Part shown: positions 40,922 to 50,419 of the stretch, piece after piece
Layout: every line of letters starts with the position of its first letter
Numbering within the stretch: the stretch's first letter is position 1
Assembly: GCF_003053725.1 (NCBI RefSeq)
Contig: NZ_QAYC01000017.1
Location: forward strand, 1 to 64,000
DNA length: 64,000 nucleotides
Direction of reading: 5' to 3'
Source: Rhodovulum kholense
GTDB taxonomy: Bacteria; Pseudomonadota; Alphaproteobacteria; Rhodobacterales; Rhodobacteraceae
Notes under the pieces: model-generated
Told to the model about the DNA's origin: nothing
The model's input: the letters and a program-made list of their open reading frames with translations, nothing else
The model's database searches: none
Program-made: the position numbers and the translations under genes

Positions 40922-43612
40922 TCAGAAATCGGTCCAGCCGGTTCCGGTCGCCGCACGGCGCGGGGCCTCGATTGTGGGACCGCTGGTCCAAGCCGCTTCG
41001 GCATTGGCCGGCGATGGAAGCGACGCGCCGCCCTCGTCCAGCCGGAACCGTGCCACGAGGTCGGCCATGGTGGTCGCCTCTTCGCGCAATTGCATGCTGG
41101 CGGCGGTCGCTTCTTCGACCATGGCGGCGTTCTGCTGGGTCACCTGATCGAGCTGCGCGGTGCCCGCGTTGATCTCGGCAATGCCGACAGACTGTTCACG
41201 CGCCCCCGTGGCGATGGCGTCGACCAGTTCGGCGATATTGCCGATCCGCGCCGCCATGTCGGTCAGCACCTCGCCGGTGCGGTTCACCAGCGTCACGCCG
41301 GACGCGACATGGTCGGTACTTGCCGCGATCAAACCCTTGATCTCCTTGGCCGCATCCGACGACCGCTGGGCCAGCGCCCGCACCTCGGAGGCCACGACCG
41401 CAAAGCCCCGGCCCGCCTCGCCCGCGCGCGCCGCCTCGACGCCCGCGTTCAGGGCCAGAAGATTGGTCTGGAACGCGATGTCGTCGATCACGCCGATGAT
41501 CTGGGAAATCGAATCCGAAGAATCCTTGATGCCGGTCATCGCGGCCACTGCCTCGACAACCACCGCGTTGCTTTGCTCGGCCTGGTCATGGGCCGCCTTG
41601 ACCACGCGGTCGACCTCGGCCGCGCCTTCGGCGGCCGCGCGCACGCTGGCGGTCAGCTGGTCGAGCGCCGCCGCGGTTTCTTCCAGCGTGGCGGCCTGAT
41701 TCTCGGTCCGGCGCGACAGGTCGTCCGACGAGGCGCCCATCTCGGCCGCCCGCGACCGGATCGCCGTCGCGTTCAGCGCGATCGTCGCCATCATGTCGTT
41801 GAGTGTGGCGAGGGTCGCGTTGAAATCGGCCCGCAATGCCTCGTAGTCGGGAGGGAAGGGGGTCGAGAGGGTGTGCGTGAGATCGCCCGCCGCCAAGGCC
41901 TGCAAGCCGCCGGCCAGCTCCGAGACCATGGCCCTTTGTTCGTCGGCGCGGCGCCGGTCCTCGGCCTCGGCCTCGCGTTCGTGGGCGCGCAGCCGTTCCC
42001 GTTCGGCGAGGTTGTCGCGGAAGACCAGAAGCGCCCCGGCCAGCCGCGCGACTTCGCCACCGAAGAGCCGTAAGCCCGGGATCTCGACCATCTCGCCCCG
42101 GGCCAGACGGTCGGTGAGGCCGGTCAGCCGACCGATCGGCCAGACGATCAGCGCCCAGGACAGCACGATGGCCAGCACCGCGACCACGCCGCTGGCAATT
42201 GCCAGCATCATCAGCCGGTCGCGTGCCTCGCCCGCCTGAAGCAGGATGGCATCCCCCGCCTGATGGGCAGTGGCAATGGCCTCTTCGCTGGTGACCCGGA
42301 CGGCCGCCGCGATCTCGCCGAGCCGGTCATTGGCGGTCAGCGACCGGTCCTCGGCCTGGTCCTGGGCATCGAGAAGCGCCAGCCGGGTGGCCACGATGCC
42401 GGTTTCGGCCGATGTTTCGCCCGAGATCCGGGCGATCAGCTCTTGCAGGTCGTCGGGCACGTAGCTGCGGGCGACCACCGCCTCGAGTTCGGCGACAAGC
42501 CCGTCGAGCGTGTCCTGGATCTTTGCCGCCTCGTCCGCATCCCTGGCGGTGGCCCCAAGAAAGGAGGTCGCGATCAGTTTCTCGACCGAGAGACCGATAT
42601 CGGCGGTGTCGCGGATCTGCTGCACCTCGTTGGTCAGAAGCCGCTCGATCGCCTCGCCGTTGAACTGGGCCGCGTCGCGCGCGCCGGTCATCAGGTCGAA
42701 GGTCAGGTCGTCCATCGCGCCGCTCAGGGCCTTTTCGCTGGTCTCGCGCTGTTCCAGGACCAGCTCGTTCAACCCCTTGCGCAGGCGGAAGCCGCGCCGG
42801 GCGAGCTTTTCGAAAGAGTCGCGGGTCTCGACCAGGGCGGGCAGGTAGTCCTCGACCGTCTGCATCTCGGCCAGGCGGCCGAGCGCCACATCGAGGGCGT
42901 TCAGGCTGGTATCGGCCATGTCGCGCATGATCGCGGTATAGGCGGCATCCTCGGATTTCGAGATCGCCAGCGCCAGACCGCCCAGGAGGTTGATTTCGGC
43001 CCGGACCTTCAGAATCAGCGTTGCCGCGACGAAATCGGTGCCGACCAGGTGATCGAGGGTCGAGCTGACGGTTTCGCCGGTCTGCTGGCCCGCGAGGGTC
43101 ATGTCATAGGCCGCGTCGTCGCTGAGCTGAAAGAGCCGCGCGCGGGTCTCTTCGGCCAGGCGTGTAAAGCTGACCACCTGACCTGTCATGCGGTCGCGGC
43201 TGTCGAAGCGAAGCCCCAGCGACTCGCGCATTTCGCGCGCGGCCGCGTCGAGACTGCTCAGCATCGGGCGCAGATCGCGCGCGACCTCGGGTGAAAGGTT
43301 GTCGATCGAACGGCCGAGCTCTTCCTCGCGCGCTTTCAGGTCGGTGAAGGAAACGTCCACGGCGGCGGGGCTGCTGGCCAGCAGCATGCCGGTCAGCGCG
43401 CCGCGGATCTCGCCGGTATGCTCGATCACCGAGACGCTGTCCTTGATGCCGGGCAGCTGTTCGCCCAGCAGACGGTCGAGCGCACCCGACATCGCGGCGA
43501 ACACCATCAGGCTGATCGCGATTGCGCCGCCCGTCATGGCGCCCATGGCGAGGAAGCCGGTCGCGACCTTGAGCGCGATGCTTCCAAACACTCTTGAAAC
43601 GAAACTCGCCAT
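40922..43612 (-). CDS. Methyl-accepting chemotaxis protein
   Basis: The 896-residue receptor has two transmembrane helices (residues about 15-40 and a second, followed by a HAMP-like segment, near the middle of the chain) that bracket a large periplasmic helical sensor domain. The signalling domain shows the hairpin tip [19 protein letters not shown] and [18 protein letters not shown]. The last residues, GWTDF, resemble the pentapeptide that tethers CheR. A GGAGG ribosome site precedes the ATG. A periplasmic binding protein is encoded 63 bases upstream on the same strand, a likely ligand-presenting partner. Confidence 0.93.
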   Translation of the reverse strand: MASFVSRVFGSIALKVATGFLAMGAMTGGAIAISLMVFAAMSGALDRLLGEQLPGIKDSVSVIEHTGEIRGALTGMLLASSPAAVDVSFTDLKAREEELGRSIDNLSPEVARDLRPMLSSLDAAAREMRESLGLRFDSRDRMTGQVVSFTRLAEETRARLFQLSDDAAYDMTLAGQQTGETVSSTLDHLVGTDFVAATLILKVRAEINLLGGLALAISKSEDAAYTAIMRDMADTSLNALDVALGRLAEMQTVEDYLPALVETRDSFEKLARRGFRLRKGLNELVLEQRETSEKALSGAMDDLTFDLMTGARDAAQFNGEAIERLLTNEVQQIRDTADIGLSVEKLIATSFLGATARDADEAAKIQDTLDGLVAELEAVVARSYVPDDLQELIARISGETSAETGIVATRLALLDAQDQAEDRSLTANDRLGEIAAAVRVTSEEAIATAHQAGDAILLQAGEARDRLMMLAIASGVVAVLAIVLSWALIVWPIGRLTGLTDRLARGEMVEIPGLRLFGGEVARLAGALLVFRDNLAERERLRAHEREAEAEDRRRADEQRAMVSELAGGLQALAAGDLTHTLSTPFPPDYEALRADFNATLATLNDMMATIALNATAIRSRAAEMGASSDDLSRRTENQAATLEETAAALDQLTASVRAAAEGAAEVDRVVKAAHDQAEQSNAVVVEAVAAMTGIKDSSDSISQIIGVIDDIAFQTNLLALNAGVEAARAGEAGRGFAVVASEVRALAQRSSDAAKEIKGLIAASTDHVASGVTLVNRTGEVLTDMAARIGNIAELVDAIATGAREQSVGIAEINAGTAQLDQVTQQNAAMVEEATAASMQLREEATTMADLVARFRLDEGGASLPSPANAEAAWTSGPTIEAPRRAATGTGWTDF

Positions 43613-43675
43613 CGAATCCTCCGGCGTGCGAAATTCCTCTTTGCCCTGCGGAGCCCTTCGGCCCCGCGGGGCATG

Positions 43676-44839
43676 TCACGTCCCCGAGGGAGCGGACCCG
43701 GCGGGGGCAAGGGTGCCGTCCCCGGTCAGGCGGTAGATCCCGACCGCATCGAGGCCCTGCCGGTCGCCGGGGCCGAAGCTCAGCACGAGACCTCCGAGAT
43801 CGATGTCTCCGAGCCGGTCGAGCGCCTCGGCAAGCCTGTCGCGCGTGGGGTCGGCCCCGGCCTCGCGCAGGGCCTCGATGGCCAGGCGGCCGGAAAGATA
43901 GCCTTCGAACGAGGCGAAACCGGGTTTCGCTTCGGGAAGGACAGCCGCCAGCGCCGCGCGATAGTCCGCGGCCACCGGCAGATCCTCGTCGAAGGGGGCG
44001 GGCACGACCTCGCTGAAAAGCGTGTCCTTGGCCGCCGCCCCGGCCTCGGCCGCAAGCGTCACCGGATCGACCGTCGAAAGCGCCAGATAGCGGGTCGAGA
44101 GACCGAGATCGCCCGCAACCTTCATCAGCCGCGCGGCGGGAACCGCGCTGGCGACCAGGATCACCGCGTCGGGCGTCGCATCGGCCAGCATCAGCGCGGC
44201 GACCTTCACCGCCACGGTGTTGCGCGTATAGCGGCCCTCGGCCACGATCCCCAGATCGCGTCGGGCCAGCGCACGGGCCACCGCGTCGCGCCCGGCGACG
44301 CCGTAATAGTCGTCCTGATAGAAGACCGCGATCCGCTTCAGACCCATCCGGTCGACCAGTTCGGCGACGGCGGCCTCGGTTTCCTGATCGTGGCTCGGGC
44401 GCAGGGCCAGCACCCGCCCGGCGGTGTCGGCGCGGGCGAAATCGGCCCCGGTGACCGGCGCGATCATCGGCATGCCGGAACGGTTCGCGACCGGCAGCAC
44501 CGCCTTCAGCGTCGCGGTGCCCACCTGTCCGACGAAGGCCGCATGTGCGTCGCCCTCGGCCACGTCGCGGGCATGGATGATGGACCGGCCCGGTTCGTAC
44601 CGGTCGTCGAAGGTGTCGAGCAAAAGCTTGCGGCCGCGGACCCCGCCCGCGCGGTTGACCTCGTCGAAGGCGGCCAGCAGGCCGTCGCGGATAGCGGCGC
44701 CCAGATCGCCCGACGGGCCCTCGGTCGTGGCCAGTTGGGCGAACCGGACAGAGTCGCGGTCAAAGCCGCCGGCCGCCCGGCCGGGGCCCGGCGGGCAGGC
44801 AAGGACAAGCACGAGCAGCAGGAGGGAAACGGCGCGCAT
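43676..44839 (-). CDS. Periplasmic substrate-binding protein, LivJ-like
   Basis: The 387-residue protein has a signal peptide (residues 1-22) and a type I periplasmic-binding fold of the branched-chain-amino-acid class: QLATTEGPSGDLGAAIRDGL near 36-55, then the typical hinge strands and VASAVPAARLMKVAGDLG. There is no associated permease or LivF/G ATPase gene nearby. The chemoreceptor gene lies immediately downstream, so it may serve chemotaxis sensing rather than uptake. The ligand is unknown. Its start is 154 bases downstream of the SUMF1-fold gene, so it is probably not part of that operon. Confidence 0.88.
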   Translation of the reverse strand: MRAVSLLLLVLVLACPPGPGRAAGGFDRDSVRFAQLATTEGPSGDLGAAIRDGLLAAFDEVNRAGGVRGRKLLLDTFDDRYEPGRSIIHARDVAEGDAHAAFVGQVGTATLKAVLPVANRSGMPMIAPVTGADFARADTAGRVLALRPSHDQETEAAVAELVDRMGLKRIAVFYQDDYYGVAGRDAVARALARRDLGIVAEGRYTRNTVAVKVAALMLADATPDAVILVASAVPAARLMKVAGDLGLSTRYLALSTVDPVTLAAEAGAAAKDTLFSEVVPAPFDEDLPVAADYRAALAAVLPEAKPGFASFEGYLSGRLAIEALREAGADPTRDRLAEALDRLGDIDLGGLVLSFGPGDRQGLDAVGIYRLTGDGTLAPAGSAPSGT

Positions 44840-44993
44840 CGGACACTCGGTTTCTTGAGCAATTCCGAAATGCGATACCGTTCGGGGTCTTAACATTCAG
44901 TTCAGGGGAAGGCCCCCGACGCCAATACATGCGGCGGGAACCGGCCTTTGGGCGCGACCCGCCGTCGCACCGGACCCGCCGCACCGGTTGCGT

Positions 44994-46553
44994 TCAGCGA
45001 GATAGCACCAGCGCGTGCAATTCGTCCTCGGACATGTCGGGGTGATCGCGGTAGGCGTCGAGCACGGCCGAGAATCGGGTCAGGTTGTCGAGGATCTGGC
45101 GTTGCGACGAGGCCGAAAGCTCGCCCTGCAAAAGCCGCAGCGCATCGTCCGTCAATTGCGGATCGGCGCCTTCGGTCAGGGATTCGACGGCCGAGCGCAG
45201 CGACAGCAGGTAGGTTTTCTGCACCTCGCGCAAGGTGGCGAGCTTGGTCATCAGCTGGCCGCCCGCGCCCCGCAGCGCCGCGCATTGTTCGGGCCGGGTG
45301 CAAAGCCGGGTCTGGTCGGCGATGCCGATCAGCTCGCTGCTCATCCGCGCCTCTTCCAGGCGCCCCGCAAGCATCGCGCCCACCAGGACCGCGCCGTTCA
45401 GAAGGTTCGACTTGGCGGCCTCGCCGAAAGCGGCGGTCGCCTCTTCGGCCGAGCGGCGCACCTCGAGTTGCAATTCCTGCAACGCGGCCTTCCGGCGGGG
45501 GTCGATTTCCTCGTCGATCATTTCGGTCAGCGTGCCCAGCGGGGTCTGGTCGGCCCCGCCGCGGCCCGTGTCTTCGGTTCGCGCGATCCAGCCCGCCTTG
45601 ATCTCGCGAAGGACCGGGTCGGACCAGGCGACGCTGCGGCTGAGCACCAGCCGCAGACCGAAGGTCTCGCCTGCCGTCGCGGTGCCATCCGAGGCACTGT
45701 AAAGCGGGTATTCGGTGCGCTCGGCCGAATAGACCTGCGCGGGCGCCGACAGGACCGAGCCGCCGCGCGTGACCAGACCGCCCGCCTGGCCATGTTCGCG
45801 CCCGACCGCGTTCAGCCGATAGGGCTCCAGCATCAGTTCCTCGGCATTGCCGTAGACGTCGTAAAGCCCCAGCGGGTTCGGCCTCGTAAGCCCGACGGGC
45901 AGCAGCGCGCCGCGCGCCGAGCCCACCACCTTGGCATAATCGAGAAGATCGCCCTCGCCGAAGAAGCGGCGCGAGGGAAAGACGGTGGGGTCGACGGCTG
46001 CCCCGCCGCGGGCCGCGAATTCCCATTCGGTCTCGGTCGGCAGTCGCAGATAGGCCCGGCCGTCGGTTTCGGGCGGCAGCGCGTCGCGGGCCTCGGTCAG
46101 GAGCCATTCGGAATAGAGCTGCGACAGCTCGACCGCGCGGAACCACGAGAGGCCCCCCAGCGCGGTGCGGTCGATCCGTTTGGGCGGGCTGCAATCGCCC
46201 GTCAGCGCGCGGCCCTGGGCGCGGGTCATCTCGTAGCGGGCGATGTAATAGACGCTGTCGCCAGGCGCGGGGCCGGGGAAGGCGCCGCGCAGATAGGCGG
46301 TGCGCAGATAGTCGGAATAACCGGTCTCGGGGTCGGATTGCCCGACCCGGATCCGGCGGTCGGCCAGCGGGTTGTCGGCCTCGACCGGCACCACGACGCG
46401 CTGGAAGGCCATCGCCCCGCCGCAAGGCATCGGCAGGATCAGGTCGGCAGGCGAGGTCGCACCGCCCGGATCGTACTGGTCCCTGTCCCAGGTGACCCCG
46501 GCTGCGGCGGGCGCGGCCAGAAGAAGCGAGAGGGCGACGGTCGCGGCTCTCAT
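44994..46553 (-). CDS. Secreted SUMF1-fold protein, TagR-like, catalytic Cys absent
   Basis: The 519-residue protein has a signal peptide (1-19) and a formylglycine-generating-enzyme (SUMF1) fold at about 90-305: YYIARYEMT, LPTETEWEFAARGG (171-184), NPLGLYDVYGNAEEL (226-240) and FGLRLVL (298-304). The catalytic segment RGGSVLSAPAQVYSAERT (263-280) has no Cys where true FGE enzymes carry their pair, so it is probably a non-catalytic binding fold. A helical C-terminal extension of about 200 residues follows. TagR, the periplasmic SUMF1-like regulator of type VI secretion signalling, has the same place beside TagS/TagT. The ATG overlaps the permease stop by four bases. Confidence 0.8.
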   Translation of the reverse strand: MRAATVALSLLLAAPAAAGVTWDRDQYDPGGATSPADLILPMPCGGAMAFQRVVVPVEADNPLADRRIRVGQSDPETGYSDYLRTAYLRGAFPGPAPGDSVYYIARYEMTRAQGRALTGDCSPPKRIDRTALGGLSWFRAVELSQLYSEWLLTEARDALPPETDGRAYLRLPTETEWEFAARGGAAVDPTVFPSRRFFGEGDLLDYAKVVGSARGALLPVGLTRPNPLGLYDVYGNAEELMLEPYRLNAVGREHGQAGGLVTRGGSVLSAPAQVYSAERTEYPLYSASDGTATAGETFGLRLVLSRSVAWSDPVLREIKAGWIARTEDTGRGGADQTPLGTLTEMIDEEIDPRRKAALQELQLEVRRSAEEATAAFGEAAKSNLLNGAVLVGAMLAGRLEEARMSSELIGIADQTRLCTRPEQCAALRGAGGQLMTKLATLREVQKTYLLSLRSAVESLTEGADPQLTDDALRLLQGELSASSQRQILDNLTRFSAVLDAYRDHPDMSEDELHALVLSR

Positions 46554-47749
46554 GTCTCTTCCCTCAGGACTGTGGCGGGATCGGTCGCCAGCGCCGCCCG
46601 CGCCGCCGCCAGCGAGGCGCAGCCCACGAAGGCGATCACGGCCGCTGCGATGGCCAAGGCTTCGGCGGGCGACACCGAGACCAGCCCGCCGCGCTCGGTC
46701 AGCCCGGTCTCGAACAGCCGCTCGGCCAGCGCGGCGGTCAGGCGGAACAGCAGAAAGGAAACCAAAAGCCCGATCACCGCCGTCACCAGAGCCTGGATCA
46801 CCGGGAACAGCGACAGCTGCCATTGCGGCAGGCCCAAGAGCCCCAGATTGGCCAGCGTCCGGCGCGTGCGCACGACCTCGCCCCAGAAGCCGAAGACCAG
46901 CGAGGCCGCAAGCCCTGCCGCCGCCACGGCCACGGTCAGCGCCAGCGCCAGCCCCAGATTGCGCCCGAGCGTCAGTACCGAGGTCACTTCGGCGGTGCGC
47001 GCCAGCGTCCGAACGCCAAAGCGGGTTTCCAGCCGGTCCTGCAGGGGCGCCAGCCGGTCGAGCGCGGCGGCATAGACCCGCATCCCCTCGAAGCTTCCGG
47101 CGCGCCCGGCCAGCGGCTTGCCGCTGTCGATGCCATGGTCGGGCAGGGCATAGCCGTCATAGAAGGCCTCGATCAGATCGAGCAGGGCGATATCGGCCAT
47201 CACCACCCGCCCGTCGATCCGCCCGGGGGGCAGCACACCCGCAACCCGCGCGTTCAGCACCAGCTGACGCGGCCGGTTTTCGGCCTGGGTGAAGATCTCG
47301 ACCCCATCGCCCGCAGACAGCCCGAGTTGCGTGGCCAGCGCGGGCGAGACCGCGACCTCGTCGGGTCCCAGCCCCGGCAGCGGCGCGATCATCGGATCGC
47401 CTGTGCCGGAGGGTGCGATCAGTGCCTCCTGGCGACCACGCCCGCCCGTCGCGCGGACATTCACATAGTCGAAAAGGCTGCGGGTCTTGAGCGTGGCGAA
47501 GCGCACATCCTCCCAGCCCTGCACCTCGGCCAGATCGGCGGGGGTGAAGCTCTGATTGCCCGCGGTGTCGATCTGCAAGCTCGCGGGGTTCGCCATCAGA
47601 TCGCCGATCAGCGCGTCATAAACCCCGTTCCGCACCCCATAAAGCACCAGCAGCGGCACGATCACGCCCGCCAGCACCGCGACATTGCAAAAGACAAAGA
47701 TCCAGTCGCGGAAGAGCGCCCGAAGTGCGAGCGTGACCAGCAGCCTCAT
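46550..47749 (-). CDS. ABC permease, FtsX/MacB type, TagS-like
   Basis: The 399-residue membrane protein has one N-terminal helix (about residues 15-40), a periplasmic domain of about 200 residues, and three helices toward the C-terminus (about 255-285, 300-330 and 350-375). It ends in ATDPATVLREE. This is the MacB/LolC/FtsX mechanotransmission topology. With the ATPase next to it, it matches the TagS-TagT pair of the type VI phosphorylation pathway. It should transmit energy or signal across the membrane rather than move a substrate. It overlaps neighbours on both sides by four bases. Confidence 0.85.
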   Translation of the reverse strand: MRLLVTLALRALFRDWIFVFCNVAVLAGVIVPLLVLYGVRNGVYDALIGDLMANPASLQIDTAGNQSFTPADLAEVQGWEDVRFATLKTRSLFDYVNVRATGGRGRQEALIAPSGTGDPMIAPLPGLGPDEVAVSPALATQLGLSAGDGVEIFTQAENRPRQLVLNARVAGVLPPGRIDGRVVMADIALLDLIEAFYDGYALPDHGIDSGKPLAGRAGSFEGMRVYAAALDRLAPLQDRLETRFGVRTLARTAEVTSVLTLGRNLGLALALTVAVAAAGLAASLVFGFWGEVVRTRRTLANLGLLGLPQWQLSLFPVIQALVTAVIGLLVSFLLFRLTAALAERLFETGLTERGGLVSVSPAEALAIAAAVIAFVGCASLAAARAALATDPATVLREET

Positions 47750-48489
47750 GCCGCCTCCCGCCCGTCTTCTGCGGCGATCAGGCGGCTGACCGGGCGGCCC
47801 GGCGCGTGATCGGGATCAAGTGCCAGCCGGTAGCGGGTCAGCGCAAAGCGGCCAAGCAGGTCGAGATCATGCGACGAGACGATCACCGCGCTGCCGGTGC
47901 GCCCGGCGGCCTCGAAGAGAAGCGTCATCGCCTCGGCGGCGTTTTCCGGATCGAGCGCCGCGGTCGGTTCGTCCGCGATCACAAAGCGCGGCCGGTGGGC
48001 CAGCGCCCGGGCGATGGCGGCGCGCTGGCGCTGGCCGATGGACAGCCGCTCGGGACGCAGCCCCGCGACCGGGCCAAGCCCGAGCCGGTCGATCAGGTCG
48101 CTGACCAGACCGGGGTCGGGACGGCCGCAGATCCGCTGGGGCAGCGCGACATTCTCGGAAAGCGTCAGGAAGGGCAGAAGCCCGCCCGTTTGCGGCACGA
48201 AACCGAAAAGCCGCCCGCGCAGGCGTGCGATACGGCCCCGCCGGGTCCAGAGTGCCGTCAGATCGCGCTCCGGCGCATCGCGCGGGCAGAGCCGGTAGAC
48301 CCCGCCCGGATCGGGCGCGCGCAAGAGGCCCAGAAGCTCCAGCAACAGCGTCTTGCCGGTGCCGCTGGGTCCCGTCAGGCCGACGGTCTCGCCCGCGGCA
48401 ATGGAAAGCTCCGGCACCCGCAAGGCGAAGCCCCGGTCGCCATCGGCAAGCGAGACCCCGAGATCGCGGATGACAAGCGCCTCGGCCAT
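47746..48489 (-). CDS. ABC ATPase of the MacB/LolD class, TagT-like
   Basis: The 247-residue protein has Walker A GPSGTGKT (about residues 39-46), a Q-loop FVPQTGGLLPFLTLSEN, signature LSIGQRQRAAIARAL, Walker B FVIADEPTAALD and an H-loop SSHDLD. The class is that of LolD, MacB and FtsE. It should power the permease encoded next, whose start it overlaps by four bases. It follows the VWA gene by four bases. In Pseudomonas the TagT ATPase fills this place next to TagS and TagR. Confidence 0.9.
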   Translation of the reverse strand: MAEALVIRDLGVSLADGDRGFALRVPELSIAAGETVGLTGPSGTGKTLLLELLGLLRAPDPGGVYRLCPRDAPERDLTALWTRRGRIARLRGRLFGFVPQTGGLLPFLTLSENVALPQRICGRPDPGLVSDLIDRLGLGPVAGLRPERLSIGQRQRAAIARALAHRPRFVIADEPTAALDPENAAEAMTLLFEAAGRTGSAVIVSSHDLDLLGRFALTRYRLALDPDHAPGRPVSRLIAAEDGREAA

Positions 48490-48493
48490 CGGC

Positions 48494-50419
48494 TCAGGGC
48501 AGAATGTCGAAGGGCATGGCGAAGACCTGCTCGCCATCGGGCGCGCCCTCGTAAAGCGCGGTCCAGACGGACGGGTCGTACAGCCATTTGCGATACTGGG
48601 TCAGTTTCTGGCGCATGCCGTCGATGATCTCGCGCCGCACCATCGGGCCCGACATCCAGCGGGTTTCGTCGGTCTGCAGAAGCTGGCTGCGATAGGGCAG
48701 CCGTTCGAGATATTCGAGCGCGCCGCCCAGGCTGTCGGCATCGGTCGCGACCAGCCGGTCGGGGTTCTGCGCCATCTGCGCGATGACGCCGCGCACCTGC
48801 CGGAAGAAATCCCGCGCCTCGTCCTCGCCCCGCGTCGTCTCGGCGATCCGGGTCAGGTTGTCGAGCAGCTCCGCCATGGTCGCCATCTCGTTCTTGGTCA
48901 CCAGAAGCCGCGGCTCGATGGCCAGCGCCTGCGGCTTTTCGGCCGCCCGTTCGGTGACCCAGCTTTCGAAGACATCGGGCGCGCGGGTGCCCTCGCGGGC
49001 GCCCAGCCAGGCCAGTTGCAGCGCATGGCCCAGATCCTCGAGGTTCCGGTCGCGGTCCTCGGGGGGCAGAACCTGCGCCTGCCCCAGCGCCATCCGCACG
49101 TGATCGGTCAGCGCGGTCACCAGCAACGTCACCGTGTCCTCGAAGGCCTGTTGCGAGCCGCCCTCGATGGGGTAGTAGAACTGCCGCCCGGCAAAGCGCG
49201 ACAGTTGCCGGTAGCGCTCGGCCGCATAGTCGTGATTGGCCGCGCCCGCATCGGTCTTGAGATGCAGCGTCATGATGACGATGTTGCGGTCCTCAGCATC
49301 GCGCTGGATCTCGACCGGGCCGATTTCCGACCGGGCATTGGGATCGCGCGGGTCCTTCGGCCCGGCATCGGTCACGAGGATGATGTAACGCGCGTCGAAG
49401 CGGTCGCCCGAGCCCGTCTGGTCCCAGTCGGTCTGGCGGATCGCGTCCTCGACGCCTGCCAGACTGTCCTCGTTGAAGCCGGGCGAGGACACCGTCGCGG
49501 CGCGGGTATTGTCGATCGCCTCCAGCACCGGCAACTGGTTGATGCGCCGTTCCAGCGGGATCACCTGGCGCGTGCGGTAGTCGAGCCCCGGCGCGGCCTC
49601 GGGGTTGTCGCGGAACGCCTCGATCCCGAAATTGATCCGCTCGCCGATATCGGTGCCGTTGATGTCGAAGATGATCCTGGCCAGCGCCTTGCGGGTCAAC
49701 TCGATATAGGGCTGCATCGACTTCGTGGTGTCGAAGACGAAGACGACACCCGCATCGAAGCTCCCGGCCGAGGACGAGGCCTCGGCCGCCGCGGCGGCGG
49801 GCAGCTCGTCCCGAAGCGGCACCGAGGCCACCTTCAGCAACAGGTTCGGGTCATAGGTCATCGGATGCAGGTCCTCGACGAAATCGAGGATCGGCAGGAT
49901 GTAGAAGCGGTCGCGGATATTGACGAAATTCTCGGGCTCGATCGAGACGACGCCATCTTCGGGTGTCAGCATCCCGGTTTCGGCCTTCTCGATCAGCCGG
50001 GCCTGGGTGTCGACCAGCGCCTCGTCTTCCATGAAGCCGCGCAGGCCCTCTTCGGTCCGGAACATCAGCGACCGGGCGCGGTCGGCGGGGTTTGTGAAGG
50101 CCGCGACGATGTTCTGTTTCCAGTCGACCACGGTCTCGGCCTCGACCCAGCCCGCGGGCTCGGCGGCCGAAGAGGGGCCGACCTCGATCCAGCCGTCCTG
50201 CCGCGCGAAGACGTAAAGCGGCTGGAAGGCCGGATACCGGCTCGATACCGCGCCGCCCGGCGCCTCGTGAAGCGCCGCCCCCGGCCGGGTCAGCACGCGC
50301 TGGTAGACGGTCGAGGTGCCCTCGATCAGCAGCGGCCGCGCCAGCGCCGGTCCGGTCTCGGCCAGGACAAGCGAGAAGACGACCGCCGAAAGGGCCAGAC
50401 GAAGGCGGAGGGGGCTCAT
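48494..50419 (-). CDS. Secreted VWA protein resembling the periplasmic part of PpkA
   Basis: The 641-residue protein has a signal peptide (1-27), an SH3-like segment (about 38-95, with QPLYVFARQDGWIEVG), a linker region, and a von Willebrand A domain from about 224 to 430. The metal site is VFDTTKSMQPYIELTR (228-243), followed by YIILVTDAGPKD. A helical C-terminal region completes it. The SH3-like plus VWA order, and the DTT-x-S-M-x-P-Y-I pattern, resemble the periplasmic half of the PpkA kinase. No kinase domain or transmembrane helix is present apart from the signal. It overlaps the upstream gene by four bases. Confidence 0.8.
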   Translation of the reverse strand: MSPLRLRLALSAVVFSLVLAETGPALARPLLIEGTSTVYQRVLTRPGAALHEAPGGAVSSRYPAFQPLYVFARQDGWIEVGPSSAAEPAGWVEAETVVDWKQNIVAAFTNPADRARSLMFRTEEGLRGFMEDEALVDTQARLIEKAETGMLTPEDGVVSIEPENFVNIRDRFYILPILDFVEDLHPMTYDPNLLLKVASVPLRDELPAAAAAEASSSAGSFDAGVVFVFDTTKSMQPYIELTRKALARIIFDINGTDIGERINFGIEAFRDNPEAAPGLDYRTRQVIPLERRINQLPVLEAIDNTRAATVSSPGFNEDSLAGVEDAIRQTDWDQTGSGDRFDARYIILVTDAGPKDPRDPNARSEIGPVEIQRDAEDRNIVIMTLHLKTDAGAANHDYAAERYRQLSRFAGRQFYYPIEGGSQQAFEDTVTLLVTALTDHVRMALGQAQVLPPEDRDRNLEDLGHALQLAWLGAREGTRAPDVFESWVTERAAEKPQALAIEPRLLVTKNEMATMAELLDNLTRIAETTRGEDEARDFFRQVRGVIAQMAQNPDRLVATDADSLGGALEYLERLPYRSQLLQTDETRWMSGPMVRREIIDGMRQKLTQYRKWLYDPSVWTALYEGAPDGEQVFAMPFDILP

